Positions 5,516 through 7,828 of a stretch of DNA of 7,828 nucleotides are shown here, in pieces. The number at the start of each line of letters is the position of its first letter. The first letter of the stretch is position 1. The notes under the pieces are model-generated. The model was not told the DNA's origin. It saw only the letters and a list, made by a program, of their open reading frames with translations, and did not search any database. Made by a program: the position numbers and the translations under genes. The stretch lies in the NCBI GenBank assembly GCA_964355795.1, contig CAYHEQ010000040.1, positions 1 through 7,828 of the forward strand, read 5' to 3'. The stretch comes from CAYHEQ01 sp964355795 (GTDB taxonomy: Bacteria > Patescibacteriota > JACPGU01).

Positions 5516-5536
5516 TTTGTTTGTTTTTTGTTATTT
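5516..5536. repeat. Right 21-bp inverted repeat flanking the S23 gene
   Basis: Exact reverse complement of 5091-5111, starting 24 bases after the S23 stop. A 10-bp part of it, TTTGTTATTT (5527-5536), is repeated directly at 5541-5550. Confidence 0.85.
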
Positions 5537-5555
5537 GAAATTTGTTATTTACTAT
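5528..5555 (+). promoter_or_regulatory. Probable tRNA-Leu promoter overlapping the S23 inverted repeat
   Basis: TTGTTA (5528-5533), a 16-bp spacer and TACTAT (5550-5555) give four matches of six at each box. Initiation would be near 5562, two bases before the tRNA. The -35 box lies within the right inverted repeat. Confidence 0.4.
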
Positions 5556-5563
5556 CTTAGTAA

Positions 5564-5648
5564 GCCGACGTGGCGGAATGGTATACGCGAAGGACTTAAA
5601 ATCCTTTGCCCTTAACCGGGCTTGTGAGTTCGAGTCTCGCCGTCGGCA
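5564..5648 (+). tRNA. tRNA-Leu (anticodon UAA)
   Basis: All arms fold. The acceptor GCCGACG (5564-5570) pairs with CGTCGGC (5641-5647), with discriminator A5648. The anticodon stem AAGGA/TCCTT encloses loop CTTAAAA with anticodon TAA at 5597-5599. A long class II variable arm contains GCCC-TTAACC-GGGC (5608-5621). The T arm is GTGAG-TTCGAGT-CTCGC (5624-5640). The A73 discriminator and long variable arm fit leucine and exclude other identities. CCA is not encoded, so it must be added after transcription. Confidence 0.97.
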
Positions 5649-5658
5649 TTTATAGGAG

Positions 5659-5685
5659 TTACTGAGGAGTTGAACTCCTCAGTAA
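5659..5685 (+). repeat. Perfect 13-bp palindrome between tRNA-Leu and the next gene
   Basis: Bases 5659-5671 are the exact reverse complement of 5673-5685 around G5672, forming a hairpin of about 11 bp with loop TTGAA. It could end tRNA transcription or aid 3' processing, although only a broken T-run (GTGTTACTTT) follows. It lies 10 bases before the ATG at 5696, so it may also affect translation of that gene. Confidence 0.75.
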
Positions 5686-5695
5686 GTGTTACTTT

Positions 5696-6043
5696 ATGGA
5701 CTTCACCCAGCAAATTTTAACTAAACCGATGGGCAAAGAGGATCTCTTGCCTCTTTCTTTAAAGATGGATCCGCCTTTTGTCAAAGGCGTGGTGGATGTT
5801 GAAAAAGAGATGGTGGCCATTGACGCGAGTATGCACATTGATTTGCGCGATGTTTTGCTGGAGAATGGCTCTACTCCGTCTAATTTGTGGGGCATCAATC
5901 TCTATCCCGATCAGTCATTTGAAGAAATGGTGGAATTTGATTCTATGATCAATATCCGTCCGCCACACAATCGTTCGCGAGGCGTAGAGGATGAGAAAAT
6001 CCGAGAAAAAATCATTACTATCGTCAAAAAATGGATTCAATAG
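5696..6043 (+). CDS. DUF5674-like protein of unknown function
   Basis: A 115-residue soluble protein. The pattern VKGVVDVEKEMVAIDASMHIDL (29-50), LLENGSTPSNLWGINLYP (54-71) and VEFDSMINIRP....NRSRGVEDEKIREKI (79-106) matches what I recall of DUF5674, a family frequent in Patescibacteria; this rests on memory. No catalytic motif is known to me, though the invariant-looking NIRP..NRSRGVED segment suggests a functional site. No Shine-Dalgarno precedes ATG 5696; a palindrome ends 10 bases upstream. The 3' end overlaps the next gene by 13 bases, indicating co-transcription and probably translational coupling. Confidence 0.82.
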   Translation: MDFTQQILTKPMGKEDLLPLSLKMDPPFVKGVVDVEKEMVAIDASMHIDLRDVLLENGSTPSNLWGINLYPDQSFEEMVEFDSMINIRPPHNRSRGVEDEKIREKIITIVKKWIQ

Positions 6044-6399
6044 TCGGGACAATCCACAAAGGATTGACAGTGGAGAAATGGGCGTCTGGCGGTCTAGATA
6101 ATATGCTGGGTAATATCGGCAGTGAAACCCACCGCGCGCTGGAAGCAAAGAAAAAGGGTCAGCAAGACAGATTTTTGAGCGCCTTGGCGCGCGCTCTGGA
6201 ATTAACCGATTTGACAAGTTTGGCGATATTGCAAAGCGATAAGCCTTACCGAGCCAAAGAGGTCGGACTCTTGCGCGAAATAATCGCCGATGCTTACTTG
6301 GGTGGGGAAGAATATCCGGACGGGCTAGAATACGCCGACCGATATTGCATGGAATTTGCCCTCCGCGCCCAGAAAGAGTTTATTGCAAATCATTCCTGA
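6031..6399 (+). CDS. Hypothetical helical protein coupled to the DUF5674 gene
   Basis: A 122-residue, mostly helical soluble protein of unknown function. The segment LDNMLGNIGSETHRALEAKKKGQQDRFLSALARALELTDLT resembles, from memory, a small family common in Patescibacteria (key elements: NIGSE, then RALEL-DLT at 54-62). It overlaps the upstream DUF5674-like gene by 13 bases and lacks its own Shine-Dalgarno, so translation likely depends on the upstream gene. A later start (TTG-type or near residue 24) is possible given the overlap. Its last codons (IANHS) and the tandem TGA-TAA stops lie in a 23-bp sequence repeated at 7455-7477, beyond the Fic gene. Confidence 0.78.
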   Translation: MDSIVGTIHKGLTVEKWASGGLDNMLGNIGSETHRALEAKKKGQQDRFLSALARALELTDLTSLAILQSDKPYRAKEVGLLREIIADAYLGGEEYPDGLEYADRYCMEFALRAQKEFIANHS

Positions 6400-6403
6400 T
6401 AAG
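6381..6403 (+). repeat. Left copy of the 23-bp direct repeat flanking fic
   Basis: Starts TATTGCAAATCATTCC and ends TGATAAG. It matches 7455-7477 at 22 of 23 positions, 1074 bp away. It covers the last codons and stop of the upstream gene. Confidence 0.9.
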
Positions 6404-6474
6404 TGGTAGTTTCCGTAAATCTAGCGGTTATCTTGCTCTAATTAGTAAGTCTAACTTTATAAAAATATAGCAGA

Positions 6475-6503
6475 TTGACAAACTTTATAAAGTTTGATAA
6501 AAT
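6475..6503 (+). promoter_or_regulatory. fic promoter with an 18-bp palindromic operator
   Basis: TTGACA (6475-6480, perfect), a 17-bp spacer and TAAAAT (6498-6503). Initiation should fall near 6510, one or two bases before ATG 6512, giving an essentially leaderless mRNA. The perfect palindrome CAAACTTTATAAAGTTTG (6479-6496) fills the spacer. Its core AACTTTATAAA recurs at 6453-6463, 28 bases upstream. The Fic protein has an N-terminal HTH domain, so self-repression at this site is a natural inference. Confidence 0.8.
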
Positions 6504-6511
6504 AGAGGGGT

Positions 6512-7441
6512 ATGTTAAAGACATCGGAAAAATTGCAGTTAATCCAAAAGCTTTCAGGACTTACCCAGCAGGAATTGGCCGATAGCTTTGGCGTTAGCTT
6601 TGTCGCTTTTAATGCTTGGATCAACAACAAAAGCGCTCCGCGAGCAAAGGCTTTGGGAAAAATAGATGAACTATACCGAGAGTATACGGGAGAAAAAACT
6701 ATCCCCGCAGATTTATTGTCTGCGAAAAAAAATATCATTTTCAAAAAAGGCAAAAAAACGAGCAATATATTGAAAAAGATATTAAAAAATCGCGATATTT
6801 ACGAAAATTTTGTCCTCGCTCTCATCTACCACTCTAACCGAATAGAGGGAAGCTCTCTATCTGAAAGCGATACGGCGGCTATCATTTTTGACGGAGTAGC
6901 TCTACCAAACAAGACACTCGTAGAGCAATTGGAGGCAAAAAATCACCAAACGGCGCTAGATTATCTCCTCTCGCATGCGCAAAAAAAAGGCAGAATAAAT
7001 GAGGATTTTGTCTTGAAGTTGCATGGAATCTTGATGAATAGTATTATCAGTGACGCTGGTTTTTACAGAAAACATGGCGTGAGAATTGTTGGAAGTAATG
7101 TTCCTACGGCTAATTTTTTGAAAATACCGGTCTTGATGAAAGATTTTTTCAAAAAGGTAAATGAGAATCAGAAAGACACCATCTCCCAAATTGCCAATCT
7201 TCACGCTACTTTTGAGAAAATACATCCTTTTGGCGACGGTAATGGCAGGATAGGAAGACTGATAATAATCGCGCAACTTTTGAAAAACAATCTACCGCCC
7301 GCCGTTATTCTCCAAGAGAAAAGGAGAGCCTATCTTGCCTATCTGAACAAGGCTCAATTACAAAACGACACGAGCTTGCTGGAAGATTTTTTGGGCGATG
7401 CTATTTTGGAGGGATTTGAGATTTTAGAGAGAAAAAAATAA
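6512..7441 (+). CDS. HTH-Fic domain protein, putative AMP-transferase with class II self-inhibition
   Basis: Fic enzymes usually transfer AMP from ATP to a hydroxyl group of a target protein. The 309-residue protein has an N-terminal XRE-like helix-turn-helix (about 5-50; LTQQELADSFGVSFVAFNAWINNK), a linker, and a Fic domain from about 95. The complete active-site motif HPFGDGNGRIGR is at 238-249 (catalytic H238, D242, R246 and R249). The inhibitory motif (S/T)xxxE(G/N) is present as SNRIEG (S108, E112, G113), N-terminal to the Fic core, which marks class II. The substrate-docking flap is around 197-206. It is therefore expected to be active but self-inhibited. It has its own promoter, is likely translated from a leaderless mRNA, and is flanked by direct repeats. 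The native target is unknown. Confidence 0.93.
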   Translation: MLKTSEKLQLIQKLSGLTQQELADSFGVSFVAFNAWINNKSAPRAKALGKIDELYREYTGEKTIPADLLSAKKNIIFKKGKKTSNILKKILKNRDIYENFVLALIYHSNRIEGSSLSESDTAAIIFDGVALPNKTLVEQLEAKNHQTALDYLLSHAQKKGRINEDFVLKLHGILMNSIISDAGFYRKHGVRIVGSNVPTANFLKIPVLMKDFFKKVNENQKDTISQIANLHATFEKIHPFGDGNGRIGRLIIIAQLLKNNLPPAVILQEKRRAYLAYLNKAQLQNDTSLLEDFLGDAILEGFEILERKK

Positions 7442-7454
7442 TAAGAATACTTGG

Positions 7455-7477
7455 TATTGCAAATCATTCTTGATAAG
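7455..7477 (+). repeat. Right copy of the 23-bp direct repeat flanking fic
   Basis: Matches 6381-6403 except at one base (T7470 against C6396). Weaker similarity continues for a further ~15 bases. It starts 13 bases after the fic stop. Confidence 0.9.
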
Positions 7478-7489
7478 GTTTGTCTGTAA

Positions 7490-7642
7490 TTTTCGCAACT
7501 TTACAAATGGGAGGAATGGCAGAGGTCAGAAATACCGGAAATAAAATGCGACCAGTGTGGCGCGCCGATGGGATATCGAGGCGGGCAGGATGGCACGAAT
7601 CTTGTCATTATGAAGTGTCCGAAAGAAGGTTGTGGCCGTTAA
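7490..7642 (+). pseudogene. Zinc-ribbon protein fragment lacking a start codon
   Basis: The frame from 7490 reads FSQLYKWEEWQRSEIPEIK, then CDQC, a glycine-rich GYRGGQDGTNLVIMK stretch and CPKEGCGR before TAA (7640-7642). The CxxC and CxxxxC pairs are typical of a small treble-clef or zinc-ribbon protein. An in-frame TAA at 7487-7489 closes the frame and no ATG, GTG or TTG lies before the first cysteine; the only internal ATG (7568) would lose the first CxxC. So the 5' end appears to have been lost, possibly when the fic segment was inserted, or a sequencing error near the contig end hides the start. Function unknown. Confidence 0.55.
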
Positions 7643-7678
7643 GGCTCTAAGAATATTATATAGTTTTTATTGTTCTGG

Positions 7679-7699
7679 ATCCCCGATCGAGTCGAGGAT
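7679..7699. repeat. Short palindromic intergenic repeat (GGATCCCC...GAGGATGAC type)
   Basis: ATCC-C-CGA (7679-7686) pairs with TCG-A-GGAT (7692-7699) with one mismatch and a 5-nt loop. The surrounding TCTGGATCCCCGATC ... GAGGATGACAA resembles a palindromic repeat widespread in Alphaproteobacteria and other genomes. The region 7643-7796 otherwise shows no gene. Confidence 0.5.
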
Positions 7700-7782
7700 G
7701 ACAATACCAAGAGATACTGAATAGGCACTTACAGTGTGGCTGGAACGGTAGTGGTAGCGCACTCATCTTGAAAATAAAAAAG

Positions 7783-7807
7783 AAAGGAGCGGGGCATTGG
7801 CCAAGAT
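7783..7807 (+). CDS. Possible first codons of a truncated gene with a TTG start
   Basis: AAAGGAG (7783-7789) lies seven bases before TTG (7797-7799), which would open a frame reading M-A-K-I before the adapter begins. A gene cut off by the end of the insert is plausible. With four codons nothing can be said of function. Confidence 0.3.
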
Positions 7808-7828
7808 AGATCGGAAGAGCACACGTCT
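7808..7828 (+). other. Illumina TruSeq adapter sequence (artefact)
   Basis: The last 21 bases begin AGATCGGAAGAGCACACG and match the start of the Illumina TruSeq read-1 adapter exactly. This is not genomic. The sequence just before it rests on an adapter-containing read end and should be treated with care. Confidence 0.98.

Noticed and set aside
7507..7650. ATG-initiated ORF in a different frame over the zinc ribbon
   Set aside because: The product is a low-quality Arg/Trp-rich peptide, whereas the alternative frame has paired cysteines of a zinc ribbon.
7748..7775. tRNA-like stretch GGTAGTGGTAGCGCACTC
   Set aside because: It recalls a D arm, but no acceptor, anticodon or T arm can be paired around it.

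Overview
The window looks like the end of a metagenome-assembled contig from a Candidate Phyla Radiation bacterium (Patescibacteria, probably Parcubacteria). The reasons are the small single-module transcription units, several uncharacterised protein families I associate with that group (the 220-residue YLGDNF / W-rich protein and a DUF5674-like protein), AT-rich inverted repeats between genes, a four-S1-domain S1 protein, and a tRNA gene with no encoded CCA. TGA is used only as a stop, so code 25 (SR1/Gracilibacteria) is not indicated. The taxonomic call is inference from recalled families, not a search. The last 21 bases match the Illumina TruSeq adapter, so the right edge is an assembly artefact.

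Layout, all genes on the + strand. 1-63: a heptanucleotide tandem repeat running off the left edge. 69-494: a three-helix membrane protein. 585-2003: a ribosomal protein S1-like gene behind a promoter/hairpin with no Shine-Dalgarno sequence. 2048-2939: a strong promoter, a long structured leader of about 194 nt and an uncharacterised 220-residue protein, closed by an excellent intrinsic terminator (2971-3021). 3087-3253: a small hypothetical gene with its own extended -10 promoter. 3302-3900: a HigBA-type toxin-antitoxin pair. 3918-4235: a YlxR/RnpM-like gene containing a perfect 20-bp inverted repeat in frame. 4423-5067: a metallo-beta-lactamase-fold hydrolase. 5124-5492: a 23S-rRNA-IVP-type four-helix-bundle gene flanked by perfect 21-bp inverted repeats. 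5564-5648: tRNA-Leu(UAA). 5696-6399: a DUF5674-like gene overlapping a helical hypothetical gene. 6512-7441: an HTH-Fic protein with a palindromic operator in its promoter, flanked by 23-bp direct repeats. 7490-7642: a zinc-ribbon fragment with no start codon. 7679-7828: a palindromic repeat, a possible truncated gene start, and the adapter.

The genes do not form one pathway. Housekeeping functions (S1, YlxR, tRNA-Leu) are interleaved with accessory modules that look self-regulated or mobile (HigBA, HTH-Fic, the S23 cassette). The most unusual signals are small palindromes and repeats placed on functional sites: inside a coding frame, across two stop codons, in a promoter spacer, and as long repeats bracketing single genes. 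The strongest candidate for something undescribed is the structured leader at 2083-2276, which can form two mutually exclusive folds ahead of the 220-residue protein.
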